From positions 15,058 through 79,057 of the forward strand of contig JBBJOW010000010.1 in the NCBI GenBank assembly GCA_037724045.1: a stretch of DNA of 64,000 bases, in the 5' to 3' direction. The DNA is from DATLGB01 sp037724045 (GTDB taxonomy: Bacteria; Actinomycetota; Thermoleophilia; Solirubrobacterales; Solirubrobacteraceae). Positions 16,115 to 27,342 of this stretch are shown piece after piece (positions within the stretch are counted from its first letter, which is position 1; every line of letters starts with the position of its first letter). A program made the position numbers and the translations under genes. The notes under the pieces were generated by a model, which was not told where the DNA came from, did not search any database, and was given only the letters and a program-made list of their open reading frames with translations.

Positions 16115-16949
16115 GAATGGAGGGCGAAACCAAATTAAGATTCAGCTGATCTGCAACTCCGCGTCCGGCGGCGGAACCGACGACGGCGAGGTGACGACCG
16201 CGCTGAAGGGCCACGGCGCGACGCTGGTCGACGACGATCCCGAGCGCATCGTGGCCGCCGGCGGGGACGGCACCGTCGGCGAGGCCGCCGCCCTGGCCGC
16301 GCGGCTCGGCGTCCCGCTCGCCGTCGTCCCCACCGGTACCGCCAACGACTTCGCGCGCGCCACCGAGCTGCCGCAGGACTTCGACGAGGCGACCGAGCTC
16401 GCCGCCACCGGCGCGCGGACCAGCTCGCTCGAGCTGGGCTACGCGAACGGCCGGCCCTTCGTGAACGCGGTGGCCGTCGGGCTGTCCCCCGACGCGGCGC
16501 GCCGCGCGGAGCCGCTCAAGGGGGTGCTCGGCCCGCTGGCGTACCCGCTTGGCGCCGCGATCGCCGCACTGCGCGATCCCGCCGTGCGCTGCCGCGTCCG
16601 CGCCGACGGCAGGACCCTGTTCGACGGCGAGGCGTGGCAGGTGATCGTCGCCGCGACCGGCGCCTTCGGCGGCGGATCCTCGATCGACGTCGCCCATTCG
16701 GGGGACGGGCGGCTGGACATCGTCGTCGTGCCGGCCCGGCGGCGCGTCACCCTCCTGCGCATGGCCGTCGCGCTGCGCAAGGGCGACATCGCCGTATGGG
16801 GCGGCAGCGACCACGTGCGCGCCGACGCCGTGTCGCTCGAGGTACCGGAGGGCACCCTGTGCAACCTCGACGGCGAGCGCGTGGACCTCGGCGAGCGGGT
16901 GCAGCTGAGCGCCGAGTGCGACGCGTTCGCGCTGGTGACCGGTCCGTAA
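16095..16949 (+). CDS. Diacylglycerol/sphingosine kinase-family lipid kinase
   Basis: About 284 residues of the DAGK catalytic fold. The nucleotide-binding motif AAGGDGTVGEAAAL and the following VPTGTANDFARAT are the two hallmarks of the family, which phosphorylates diacylglycerol or related lipids. The start is uncertain: GTG 16095 lies inside a dispersed repeat, and the family-like sequence begins only at IKIQLICNSASGGG (from about 16134), which lacks a canonical start. The first dozen residues (VTSEARPNGGRN) are thus repeat-derived. Shortly downstream is a decayed GAF fragment. Confidence 0.82.
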   Translation: MTSEARPNGGRNQIKIQLICNSASGGGTDDGEVTTALKGHGATLVDDDPERIVAAGGDGTVGEAAALAARLGVPLAVVPTGTANDFARATELPQDFDEATELAATGARTSSLELGYANGRPFVNAVAVGLSPDAARRAEPLKGVLGPLAYPLGAAIAALRDPAVRCRVRADGRTLFDGEAWQVIVAATGAFGGGSSIDVAHSGDGRLDIVVVPARRRVTLLRMAVALRKGDIAVWGGSDHVRADAVSLEVPEGTLCNLDGERVDLGERVQLSAECDAFALVTGP

Positions 16950-16951
16950 GA

Positions 16952-17102
16952 GGACCGCCAGCTCGATCAGCTCGGTGCGCTCGATACCGGGGGCTGTCGC
17001 AGACCGGTCGGCGAGCGCTAGGAAGCCCAGGCGTGCGCGGCCAACGGCGAGCGGGACCACGAGCGCGCCAGCGCCGGCCGGCTGGTCACCGGTCCGTAGC
17101 AC
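16952..17102 (-). pseudogene. Duplicated fragment of a GAF domain
   Basis: Minus-strand translation gives PAGAGALVVPLAVGRARLGF then LALADRSATAPGIERTELIELAVLL. This nearly repeats part of the second GAF domain of the EAL-GGDEF protein at about 21780-21900 (AGALLVVGLAVGRTRLGF, LALADRSTMRPDTERTELIEL). Only about 50 codons remain. The rest of 16950-17184 shows no gene. Confidence 0.7.
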
Positions 17103-17184
17103 TGTCGACGTCCACGCGGGCTGGGCATGGGCCGGCCCGGGCCCGCCAGAGGCCGTCCCTGCCTTCGGCTGGACAGAGTGGGGC

Positions 17185-17805
17185 TCAGGGCATCACGAAC
17201 GGCTGCACCGCGCTCAGGACCTGCTCCTGGGTCATGATTCTGTCGAAGGCCACCGGCGCCGGCTCCTCGCCGTTGAGCATCCGGATCGTCGCCGCATGGC
17301 GGGCCTCCACCTGGACGATGGTGCCGGCCGCGGCCAGCACCTGGAGCGACTGGATCTGCGGTGCGGCGCCGTTGTAAGCGCTGACGCCGACGTCCTCGAG
17401 CGTCTGGGCGAGCTTCAGGAAGTCCGCTTGATCGCCGCGCGGAAAGGAGGTTTGGGGCTTGGAGACCGGCTTGCCGCCGAGTCCGCGCACGGCCTCCGTC
17501 AGCGCGCCGACGTGCGCGGCCTCCTCGTCTGCGAAGGTCCGGGCCAGGGTGGCCGCCTCGCCGCTGAGCCCGCTGGCGCGGCGGTAGAAGTCGGTCTCCA
17601 GGTACTCGAGCATGAGCGCGAAGTTGAGAATGTCGACGTCGCCGGTCTTGCTCTGGGCCAAAGCCTCCCCCACGAAGGGCGTGACCGCGCCTAACCCGTA
17701 GACGCTGCCGGCCGCCAGCGTGGCGCGGACCATGAACGCGGCGCGCGACATGCCGTGGATCTCGACCGCCGCCAGGCCCGGCGTCGCGGGTTGTGTGCTG
17801 GTCAT
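17185..17805 (-). CDS. Exported ferritin-like domain protein (copy A)
   Basis: 206 residues: an N-terminal hydrophobic segment (AAFMVRATLAAGSVYGLGAV) preceded by arginine, then a four-helix ferritin-like domain. Helix pairs carry the expected carboxylate/His ligands: FALMLEYLETDFYRRA, FADEEAAHVGAL, and VQVEARHAATIRML. It belongs to the Ferritin_2 (PF13668-like) group, common in soil actinobacteria and usually exported. Metal binding is likely; iron storage or redox function is unproven. It lies 22 bases after the related copy B and probably shares its transcript. Confidence 0.8.
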   Translation of the reverse strand: MTSTQPATPGLAAVEIHGMSRAAFMVRATLAAGSVYGLGAVTPFVGEALAQSKTGDVDILNFALMLEYLETDFYRRASGLSGEAATLARTFADEEAAHVGALTEAVRGLGGKPVSKPQTSFPRGDQADFLKLAQTLEDVGVSAYNGAAPQIQSLQVLAAAGTIVQVEARHAATIRMLNGEEPAPVAFDRIMTQEQVLSAVQPFVMP

Positions 17806-17827
17806 GTAGTTCTCCTGTTCGCAGTGC

Positions 17828-18556
17828 CTAGGTGACGATGAAGGGCTTGACCTGGCGCAGCACCTGCGCCATGGTGGCCGGCCGGGCGAAGGCGCCGTCG
17901 GGCGTCGGCGGCAGGCCGGCCAGCCGGTTCAAGGCCGCGGCGTGACGGGCCTCGACGGTGTGGATCGAGAGCGCCGCCGCCAGCACCTCTTTGCTCTGGA
18001 TGCGCCCCGCCTGGCCCAGGTAGGCTGCCGCGCCGAGGTTCTCGACGGTCGCGGCCAACTCCACCACGGCCGCGCGCCCACCGAGCGAGAACCTGGTGCT
18101 CGGCCTGGCGACCGGCGTCCCGCCGAGCTGCGCGACGGTGCCGGCGAGCGCCGCGGTGTGCTGGAGCTCGTGGTCTGCGATCGTCTTGAGCAGGTCGAGG
18201 TCGCGCCCCGAGAACAGGCCGCTCTGGATCACCTCGCGGTAGAAGGCCACCTCGACGTACTCCAGGGTCAGCGCGTAGTTGACGATGTCGACGTCGGGCG
18301 CCGGCGTCGGCGCGGGGGCCGACGGTGGGTCGGCCGTCGGCCCGTCGGAGATCTCGACCTCGACGTCGCCGCCGCCGGCTTGGCTCTGACTCCCGTTGCC
18401 ATCGCCGTCGTCGCCGCACGCGCTGAGCAGGACCGCGAAGGCGGCCGCGGCGCCTGTACCGCCGCCGAGCTGCGAGAGGAACCGCCTTCGGGACGCGGGG
18501 TCGCGCGCAAGCTCTTCGAGAGCCGGCACCTGCGGTTCGCGGACGGTTTCAGTCAC
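17828..18556 (-). CDS. Ferritin-like domain lipoprotein with Tat-type signal (copy B)
   Basis: 242 residues from GTG 18556; GGAGA lies about 6 bases upstream. The N-terminus reads ASRRRFLSQLGGGTGAAAAF followed by AVLLSACGDD: a twin-arginine-type signal with a lipobox Cys (LSAC). A Gly/Ser/Pro-rich spacer leads to the ferritin-like helices (YALTLEYVEVAFYREV, IADHELQHTAAL, HTVEARHAAAL). Ligand residues match copy A. Tat export suggests that it folds, possibly with metal, before leaving the cytoplasm and is anchored outside by lipid. Confidence 0.82.
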   Translation of the reverse strand: MTETVREPQVPALEELARDPASRRRFLSQLGGGTGAAAAFAVLLSACGDDGDGNGSQSQAGGGDVEVEISDGPTADPPSAPAPTPAPDVDIVNYALTLEYVEVAFYREVIQSGLFSGRDLDLLKTIADHELQHTAALAGTVAQLGGTPVARPSTRFSLGGRAAVVELAATVENLGAAAYLGQAGRIQSKEVLAAALSIHTVEARHAAALNRLAGLPPTPDGAFARPATMAQVLRQVKPFIVT

Positions 18557-18593
18557 TTGGTCTCCGTTTCTCGACACAGCATTGCGGCAGGCC

Positions 18594-19946
18594 CTAGAAC
18601 TGGCCACCGGGGACCGGGACGTCCGCGGCTACGGCGGGCACCTCGTCCTCGAAGCCCACGGTCGGGCAGTTGATGACGAAGCCGACCGAGCCGTACGGCG
18701 AGCCGCCCGGGCCGGTCAGCAGATCCGGGCGCTCGGCGACGAGGTTGAGGATCCGGTTCTCGTCGGTGATCCGCTTGTTGAGGCCCTCGTCGACCGCCTT
18801 CTGCGTCCACTCCCCGACCTGAGCGTCCCACAGCGGGCTGTAGGCGTTGGCGTGCCGGGGGTCGGCCAGCGAGGGGAAATCGCCCAGCACGTTCTGGGCG
18901 TCGCCGTCCTTCTCGCTCAGAGCGGTCAGGAGCTCGCGGTTGCTCAGGCTGGCGTCCTCCTCGGCGTGACCGTCGAGGATCAGATGACTCAGCCCCTGCG
19001 CCTCAGGGTTGTCGGCGCCGGTCTGGCCGTTGGCGAACAGGAAGATCCGCTCGCGCGCCGCGCCGAGGAAGTCGTCGCCGCCGATGAATGCCGAGCCCTG
19101 CAGCAGGGGCACGAACGTCGCCCGCTCCAAGGTTGCCGCCGTGCCCTCGGAGGCCTCCGTGCTCAGGTAGAAGATCGTCTCGTCGGCCTCCTTGCCCCGG
19201 ACGAGCAGCATCTCGACGGTCGGGGTCGCGAACTTGCCGGCCTCGGGGCGGTCGGGCATCTTGATGCTCAGGACGCGGTCCGCCGTGTTGCTGTGGCGCT
19301 CGACGTCGAAGGGGCCGTCGCCCACGGCGACGATCGGGGCGTTGTAGACGATGGCCGACCCCTTGATGCGGATGAACGGGCTGTAGCGCGCATCGCCGAC
19401 GGCGCCCGGGGTGGCGTTCGCCGGCGGGAAGGCGTTGGGACCCGCCGCCGGCCCCGGGACGAGGCGCCGGTCGGGGGTGAAGTCGGGGACCCCCTCGAAC
19501 TGGACCACCGCTTCGCCGAACTTGTTCTTGGGGTCGGCCTTGAGCGTCACCTCCTGCACACACAGCGGACAGCCCACGGCCATGTTGGCGAGTTTGGGGG
19601 AGAAGTTCAGGTCGAGGCCATTGGCCGTGCCGAACTCGGAGGCCTCGGTGAGGATGTACCAGTAGGTCTCCCCCTCGAACTCGCCCTTGTGCAGCGGCAT
19701 CGTGATCGACTGGTTGGTCAGGTCGATGCCCAGGGCGCTGTCGAGAATCAGCTTCTCCTCGGGAAGCAGCTCGTGGCCCTTCGGAGCGAAGGAGACGGCG
19801 GGCTCGGACTTGTCGGCGAGGTCGGGCGTGAGGTCATCACTCAGCCCGCTCGTGGACCCGCCCGCGCCGAGCAGCACCGGCACCACGACCAGGACTGCGG
19901 CCGCAAGAAGGAGCGGCTTGAACAGGCGTGATTTGAGCATCGACAA
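18594..19946 (-). CDS. Large secreted protein upstream of the ferritin-like pair
   Basis: 450 residues with a signal peptide (FKPLLLAAAVLVVVPVLLGAG). The mature protein contains a CPLC pair in NMAVGCPLCVQEV and a distal INCP, and is rich in aromatic and beta-type segments (GETYWYILTEASEFGTANG; ADETIFYLSTEASEG). I do not recognise a family with confidence. First gene of the minus-strand unit with the two ferritin-like proteins, all exported, so an extracytoplasmic role involving metal or redox chemistry is a reasonable guess. TTG 19946 has AAGG about 7 bases upstream; ATG 19940 is the alternative start. A LysR gene is divergent across 158 bases. Confidence 0.75.
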   Translation of the reverse strand: MSMLKSRLFKPLLLAAAVLVVVPVLLGAGGSTSGLSDDLTPDLADKSEPAVSFAPKGHELLPEEKLILDSALGIDLTNQSITMPLHKGEFEGETYWYILTEASEFGTANGLDLNFSPKLANMAVGCPLCVQEVTLKADPKNKFGEAVVQFEGVPDFTPDRRLVPGPAAGPNAFPPANATPGAVGDARYSPFIRIKGSAIVYNAPIVAVGDGPFDVERHSNTADRVLSIKMPDRPEAGKFATPTVEMLLVRGKEADETIFYLSTEASEGTAATLERATFVPLLQGSAFIGGDDFLGAARERIFLFANGQTGADNPEAQGLSHLILDGHAEEDASLSNRELLTALSEKDGDAQNVLGDFPSLADPRHANAYSPLWDAQVGEWTQKAVDEGLNKRITDENRILNLVAERPDLLTGPGGSPYGSVGFVINCPTVGFEDEVPAVAADVPVPGGQF

Positions 19947-20104
19947 TTTCGGCCTTCACCTCGGGGGATGGACGGGCGATCCGCACGCTAAGCGCGCCAA
20001 GACGAGCCCACAACTCCGAAGCCTCACGGCGGCGTAAGGGCCGCTAACGGCATGCGGGTCCCGGTTCGAGTGAAACGCTGCGCCCGCAGCCGCTACTGGG
20101 GGGC

Positions 20105-21088
20105 ATGGTCACCAGCATGTTTGACGTGCGTCGGCTGGAGGTGCTGCTCGAGGTCGCCGGCACGGGCAGCTTCGCCGCCGCAGCCGAAGCGCTCTCGTTC
20201 ACCCCCTCGGCCGTGTCGCAGCAGATGTCCGCGCTCGAGCGGGCGACCGGGGTGCGCCTCTTCGAGCGCGGCGCGCGTGGGGTGAGCCTGACCCACGCCG
20301 GGCGGGTGATGCAGATGCACGCGGAAGCTGTCATGAGTCGCCTGGCCGAAGCCGAGGCCGACTTGCAGAACCTCTCGGGGGTCAGCGACTCACGTCTGCG
20401 CTTCGGCTCGTTCACGAGTGCGACCGCAGCCTTCGCGGCCGAGGCGTATCGCGTGTTCGCCGAAAGTCACCCGGACGTGACGATCTCCTACAGCGACGGG
20501 GAGCCGTACGAGAACCTCGCGCTGCTGGCCGCGAACAGGCTCGACATCGCCGTGGTCTTCGAGCTCGACGACTGGCCCGGCCACGTCGACTACCACGGGT
20601 CCAAGACCTGCCGCGAGCCGCAGTTCGAGTGCTCGGCGCTGTTCGACGACCCCTACCTGTTGGTTCTTCCGGCCGACCACCCGCTCGCCGAACAGGAGAC
20701 TGTCGCGCTCGAGCAGCTCGCGGGTCAGCGAATCCTCGCGGCGTCGCCCTGGCTGCGGACGCTCCAGCAGACGTGCGCCGATGCGGGCGTGGATGCCGAG
20801 TTCGATTCGTCCTGCCGGGCCACCGGGTTCGAGGCGCTGCAGGCCCTCGTCGCGGTGGGCCGAGGCCTGACGTTCATGCCCGGCCTGTCGCTCAGCTGGC
20901 TGCGCGAGACGCTCGTAGCCCGGCCGGTCGCGGGAGCGCCGGTGCGGCACGTCAAGACGGCGGTTCGCGCCGGCGGCTACCGGTCAAGCGCCGTACAGGC
21001 CATGGAGCGGATCCTCAACTCGACGGCCGGCGACCTCGCAGCGGTCCCCGCATCCGAACCGCACATCGAGGTGGCTGTCGTCGCATGA
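20105..21088 (+). CDS. LysR-family transcriptional regulator
   Basis: 327 residues. The N-terminal winged HTH reads FDVRRLEVLLEVAGTGSFAAAAEALSFTPSAVSQQMSALE across residues 5-45, a textbook LysR DNA-binding domain. A linker helix and a two-lobed effector domain follow (from about residue 95). LysR proteins usually control the gene transcribed divergently from them, here the secreted protein and ferritin-like genes. The inducer is unknown. ATG 20105 and ATG 20117 are both possible starts. No gene is visible in the next 130 bases. Confidence 0.88.
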   Translation: MVTSMFDVRRLEVLLEVAGTGSFAAAAEALSFTPSAVSQQMSALERATGVRLFERGARGVSLTHAGRVMQMHAEAVMSRLAEAEADLQNLSGVSDSRLRFGSFTSATAAFAAEAYRVFAESHPDVTISYSDGEPYENLALLAANRLDIAVVFELDDWPGHVDYHGSKTCREPQFECSALFDDPYLLVLPADHPLAEQETVALEQLAGQRILAASPWLRTLQQTCADAGVDAEFDSSCRATGFEALQALVAVGRGLTFMPGLSLSWLRETLVARPVAGAPVRHVKTAVRAGGYRSSAVQAMERILNSTAGDLAAVPASEPHIEVAVVA

Positions 21089-21221
21089 GCCCGGGTCTGC
21101 TCGGCCGCGCCCGACAGCACCGTCTCGAAGGCAGCGCCGCCCACGCCGGTCGCCGCACACGACCAGCGGACGTGCTCCACAGGGCCGCAGACCCGAGCCT
21201 CACTCGCCAGCCACCCCTGAG

Positions 21222-23435
21222 CTATGGGACGCTCGGAGCGAGCGCAACGCCGTCGCGGCCGCGGCGCTTGACCTCGACGACCGCGGCGTCGGCGCGCTCG
21301 AGCAGCTGCGCGTCGGTCTCCCCACCGTCGGCAACGGCAACGCCGATGGACACCGTCACGCCGAGGCGCTCGCGCGCCCGGGCCTGCAGCTGCCACGCGA
21401 CCTCCTGGGCCGCACCGCGGTCGGTGGTGTCCACCAGCAGCGCGAACTCGTCGCCGCCGAGCCGGTAGGCGCTGCCGGGCTCGGGAGCGATCTCGGCCAG
21501 GATGGCGGCCATTCCGCGCAGGATCTAGTCCCCGGCGGCATGGCCGGAGCGCTCGTTGACCTGGGCGACGCCATCGATCTCGGCCAGCAGGAGGGCGACC
21601 TTGCGCCCGGCGTCGGCAGCGGCCTTGCGCCTGCGCGGCAACCGGACCTGGAAGGCCTGCTTGTGGCCGAGCCCTGTAAGCGGGTCGCGGGCCGCGCGAT
21701 CGCGCAGCTCCCCTACGGCGGCCAGGCCGCGCAGCTGGGCGGCCGTATGGACGCCCAGCAGCTCGATCAGCTCGGTGCGCTCGGTGTCCGGGCGCATCGT
21801 GGAGCGGTCGGCGAGGGCCAGGAAGCCGAGCCGGGTGCGGCCGACTGCGAGGCCGACGACGAGCAGGGCGCCGGCGCCGGCGCGGCGCAGGGTCTCGGCG
21901 ACCGTGCTGCCGCGACCAGTTGCGTCGGCCATGCTGACCATCGCCGTGCCGGGCTCGATCCAGCCGTCCATCTGGGCGAGTTCGTCGGCCGACAGCGTCG
22001 CGAACGCATCGGCAAGCGGGCCAGCAGCGTGCTGCGTGAGCAGCTGTCCGTCAGCGTCGCGTAGACCGATCATGACGGACTCCAGGCCAGACACCTCGAG
22101 CGCTGCTGCCGCCGCCTCGCAAATGACGGCGCCGGGCTCCTCCAGGGCCGCTGCGCGCGCGACGGCGCGCGCGAGGCGCTGGCCCGAGGAGGGCGTCTCG
22201 AGACCGCCGAGCTCGGCCAGACGGCGGCCGAGCACCTCGGCGGCGCGGTCGGCTTCCATGGCTGCGTCGGCTCCGATCGGCGCCGAGGACTCAACGCAGA
22301 CGACGCCGACGATGCGTGTACCCATGTGCACGGGGACGGTTCGCACGGTCTTGACCGCCGAGGTCGAGCGCAGGTAGTCCGGCGCGTCGGCGACGTCGGG
22401 GACGTCGACGACCGCGCCGGTGCGGTAGGCCCTGCCGACGATGCCGGCGTCGGCGGCGATGCCATCGTGCAGGGCGTAGTAGCCGCGCGAGGCTGCGCAA
22501 CGCAGACGATCTCCCTGGTGCAGGTAGACGGAAGGCAGCAGCCCAAGATGACCGAGGTGCTCGACCGCTGCCTCCGCTGCCTCGGTCGGTGTGGCGGCGC
22601 CGAGGATGCCGAGTTCGAGCGCCGAGACGCGGCGGACCGTGGAGTCGCTCCACTGCGGGCGTGGCGCGACCGGTTCTAGGAGCGGGACCTCGGGCCACGG
22701 GCGGCCCGGACGACCGAACAGCCAGCCCTGCGCGAGGTCGATCTGGCTCTCGCGCAGCACCTCGAGCTCCTCGCGGCGCTCGACGCCCTCCGCGACGATC
22801 ACCGCGCCGACCTCGCGGGCGAAGGCCCCGAGCGCGCGCAGCAGCGCCTGGCGGTTGGCGTCCTTGTCGATGTCGGCGACCAGGCCGCGGGTCAGTTTGA
22901 GGAAGTCGGGACGGAGCTCGACGACGTGCTCCAGCGAGGCGTAGCCGGCGCCGGTGTCGTCGATCGCGATCTGCGCCCCCCGGGCGACCCAGGGCGCGAG
23001 CTGCTCGCGCAGCTCGGCGTAGTCGGAGATGTCGGTCTGCTCGGTGATCTCGATGACCAGCCGCGACGGGAGCTGGTCGGCGAGCATGAACAGGCCCGGA
23101 TGGCGCAGCGCACCAGGGCTGATGTTGACGAAGAGCAGGCGGCGCGACGGCGGTGAGCCGGCCGCCGCCATGGCGGCCCAGCACGCGACCTCGAGGTCCT
23201 CGCGCATGCCGATCGCGTCGGCGGCGGCGAGCGTGACGTCGGGCGGCATGGTGCTCAGGCCGTCGGCGTACGGGAAGCGGGCGAGGCCCTCGTAACCGAT
23301 CGCCTCGAGGTCCGAGGTCCGCACGATCGGCTGGTAGACGGGCTGGATGTTGCCCGGCTCGAGCAGCCGCTGCAGGTGCGCGAGCCGCCGCAGCGTCGCC
23401 GCGGGCTCGTTCCGGATCGACGAGACCATGCCCAT
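21222..23435 (-). pseudogene. EAL-GAF-GAF-GGDEF c-di-GMP protein split by an amber codon
   Basis: The frame from ATG 23435 encodes an EAL domain (GYEGLARF at residues 47-54, FVNISPG, EITEQTD, DDTGAGY, FLKL, VAEGVER and QGWLFGRP all present). Two GAF domains follow (about residues 270-420 and 425-590), then a GGDEF domain. After SGHAAGD a single TAG (21525-21527) interrupts the frame; the same frame continues ILRGMAAIL...YRLGGDEFALLV to a stop at 21222. Relatives read GDEILR here, so one G-to-T change (GAG to TAG) explains it. The intact protein would be 737 residues. As it stands, a 636-residue EAL-GAF-GAF product with half a GGDEF domain would be made. A phosphodiesterase active on c-di-GMP could survive. 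Confidence 0.85.
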
Positions 23436-23512
23436 ACGACGACTGTCATCGGCTCCCGGCCCGCGTCCCTTTACGAAAAACGGGCGCCACCGGGGGCCGC
23501 CCTAAGCGGATG

Positions 23513-25123
<1,611 letters not shown>

Positions 25124-25140
25124 CGAGCCTTAGCCGGCAA

Positions 25141-25968
25141 TCAAGTCGAAACTGCGTCTGCGGCGCTGCTCTGGGGTCTCGACCCCACGCCTTCTGCGTC
25201 AAGTATCGCCTCGAGGGCCGCGCGGCCGACCTCGAGCTGGCGCTCGTCGGGTTCGCGCGTGCCGATCGCCCGCTGGATCGCGAAACCGGGCGCGCGGAAG
25301 GCGCGCGAGAGGCGGGAGCCGTCGTGGCGCTCGGCCCACAGGAACGCCTCGACGGCGACGGCGGTGGAGGCAAGCGCGACGGCGCCGCCGGCCAGCGGGC
25401 TGGGGCGCTCGAGCACGCGCTTGAGCACCATGGTGCCGGCGAGGTTGGACGCCGTCAGCGACGCGACCAGATGCGACCCGCAGCGCTCGTGCTCCTTGGC
25501 GGGCTCGCTGGCGTCCGCGTCCTGCTCGTAGGCGGCGATCGCCTTGTGCTCGACCCCGTGGTACTGGGCGACCTCACCGGCCCGCAGGGTGAAGAGCGCG
25601 GGCGCGATCGAGAGCAGCGCGGCCCCGAGCTCGCCGGCGCCGGTGCGACGGCGCTTGAGCAGCGCGCTGCCGGCGGTCGCGCCGACGGTGGCCGCGGCGA
25701 CCGAGGCGTGCTGGAAGGGCAGCCGGGCCTCGGGCAGGCTGCGCTTGACCAGCGGGATGACCACCATCGCCTCGGCCAGCCGGACGACCCCGCGTGCGCC
25801 GGGCACGTTGTCCACCGCGCGCAGGCGGGGCTTGCGTCCCGACGCGGTCTTGATCTGACCGTCGCTGGTGCGCACGGCCGCGGCCCAGTGGGTCGGGCCG
25901 TGCACGAGCAGGCCGTTGGCGAGGGCCATCCCGCCTAAGCGCAGCTTCTCTGTGGGTTCGTCAGTCAT
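25141..25968 (-). CDS. DUF1385 membrane protein
   Basis: 275 residues of the DUF1385 family. The diagnostic core is GEVAQYHGVEHKAIAAYE, with a following ERCGSHLVASL segment; hydrophobic stretches flank it (ALLSIAPALFTL and PLAGGAVALASTAVAVEAFLW). The conserved His/Glu pattern has suggested a metal-dependent activity, but no function is established. The ATG at 25968 overlaps the M20 stop (ATGA), and ftsH-like follows after 17 bases, so the three genes form one unit. Confidence 0.8.
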   Translation of the reverse strand: MTDEPTEKLRLGGMALANGLLVHGPTHWAAAVRTSDGQIKTASGRKPRLRAVDNVPGARGVVRLAEAMVVIPLVKRSLPEARLPFQHASVAAATVGATAGSALLKRRRTGAGELGAALLSIAPALFTLRAGEVAQYHGVEHKAIAAYEQDADASEPAKEHERCGSHLVASLTASNLAGTMVLKRVLERPSPLAGGAVALASTAVAVEAFLWAERHDGSRLSRAFRAPGFAIQRAIGTREPDERQLEVGRAALEAILDAEGVGSRPQSSAADAVST

Positions 25969-27269
25969 CGCAACAGCACTTTCGGCAGGTGGGTGAAGAA
26001 CTCGGCGGCGAAGCCGAGGTCGCGGACGTCGATGCGCTCGTCGGCGCCGTGGATGAGCGGCCACGTGTCGTACAGCGACTGGTGGCGCTGGGGGAAGAAG
26101 CCGTAGGCGACGCAATCGGGGAAGGCGTGGCGCCACCAGCGCGAGTCGGTGAAGGCCGGAAGGACGGTCGGCACGGCCTCGGCGCCGGGGTCCTGCTCGG
26201 CGACCCAGGCGCCGATCGCGTCCATCAGGGGGGACTCGACGGGCGAGCGGTTGCCGACCACGGTCTCCATCCACTCCATCTCGACTCCGTCGACGAGGGC
26301 CTCCAGGCGGACCTTGACCGCGTCGGGCTCGAGGCCCGCGGGCGCGCGGCCGTCGACGTGCAGCACCGCCTGCCCGGGGATCACGTTGATCTTCTCCGAG
26401 GCGGCGATCATCGTCGGGGCGACCGTCACCTGCATGCCCGCCTTGACCAGCGCGGCGATCCGCGGCTCCGTCGCCTCGATGCTGCGCAACGCCGCCTCTG
26501 GCTCCGCAGGGTCCTCGCCCAGGCCCCGGATGAGGCCGCGCGTCTCGTCGGTCAGATCGAAGGGGAGGTCGGCGGCGGCCAGGCGCTCGAGGGCGGGCAC
26601 GAGCTTGAGCAGCGCGTTGTCAGCGAGCGCCGGGACGGACGCGTGGCCGGCGCGCCCCCGGGCAACGAGCTTGAAGCGGAAGGTGCCCTTCTCTGCACAG
26701 CAGACGCCGTAGAGGCGACGCCCGGCGTAGGGCATGACCGTGCCCGCACCCTCGTTGAGCAGGTAGTCGCAGCGGGCGAGGTCGGGGCGCTGCTCGGTGA
26801 GCCACTGGGCCCCGAGCCGGCCGCCCGTCTCCTCGTCGACCACGGCGAAGACGCGCAGCGCACCTCTGGCCGGGCGCCAGCCCGAGCGGGCGAGGTGGGC
26901 CGCGGCGACCGCCTCCGCGGCGACCTGGGACTTCATGTCGATCGCGCCGCGCCCCCAGACGTGGCCGTCGCGCAGCTCGCCGCTCCACGGATCGCCGGTC
27001 CACGCGCCGGGATCGGCGAGCACGGTGTCGGTGTGGCCGAGGTAGCCCAGGACGGGGCCGCCGTCGTCGGGATCGCCCAGCGTGGCGACGAGATTGGGGC
27101 GCTCCTCGTGCTCGCCGACCAGCTCCGTCTTCAAGCCGGCGTCGGCGAGGTAGTCGCGCAGGAACTCCGCCGCGGGCCGCTCGTTGCCCGGCGGGTTGAC
27201 CGTGTTGAACGCGATCAGCCTGCCGAGCACGTCCGCGGTCTCCTGCTGGAGGTTCTCCACGACGTTCAC
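25965..27269 (-). CDS. M20-family metallopeptidase/amidohydrolase
   Basis: 434 residues from GTG 27269 (GTG 27260 also possible). Metal ligands are visible in order: His in GYLGHTDTV, Asp in GRGAIDMKSQ, the Glu pair in VVDEETGG, Glu in NEGAG, and a C-terminal His. An insertion dimerisation domain lies at about residues 185-310. The family includes ArgE, DapE, carboxypeptidase G2 and aminoacylases; the exact substrate is not evident. First gene of the M20-DUF1385-ftsH-like unit, divergent from rarA by about 70 bases. Confidence 0.85.
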   Translation of the reverse strand: MNVVENLQQETADVLGRLIAFNTVNPPGNERPAAEFLRDYLADAGLKTELVGEHEERPNLVATLGDPDDGGPVLGYLGHTDTVLADPGAWTGDPWSGELRDGHVWGRGAIDMKSQVAAEAVAAAHLARSGWRPARGALRVFAVVDEETGGRLGAQWLTEQRPDLARCDYLLNEGAGTVMPYAGRRLYGVCCAEKGTFRFKLVARGRAGHASVPALADNALLKLVPALERLAAADLPFDLTDETRGLIRGLGEDPAEPEAALRSIEATEPRIAALVKAGMQVTVAPTMIAASEKINVIPGQAVLHVDGRAPAGLEPDAVKVRLEALVDGVEMEWMETVVGNRSPVESPLMDAIGAWVAEQDPGAEAVPTVLPAFTDSRWWRHAFPDCVAYGFFPQRHQSLYDTWPLIHGADERIDVRDLGFAAEFFTHLPKVLLR

Positions 27270-27342
27270 AGTAACCCCACGGGGGCCCCGCCCTACGGGC
27301 CATCCCGTGTGGAGCCATGTCCCTTCGGGCACCCCCGAACCC

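Noticed and set aside
15393..17102. 569-codon minus-strand open frame joining the small gene, epimerase and GAF remnant
   Set aside because: It links pieces of different genes through non-coding and antisense sequence; only the parts are real.
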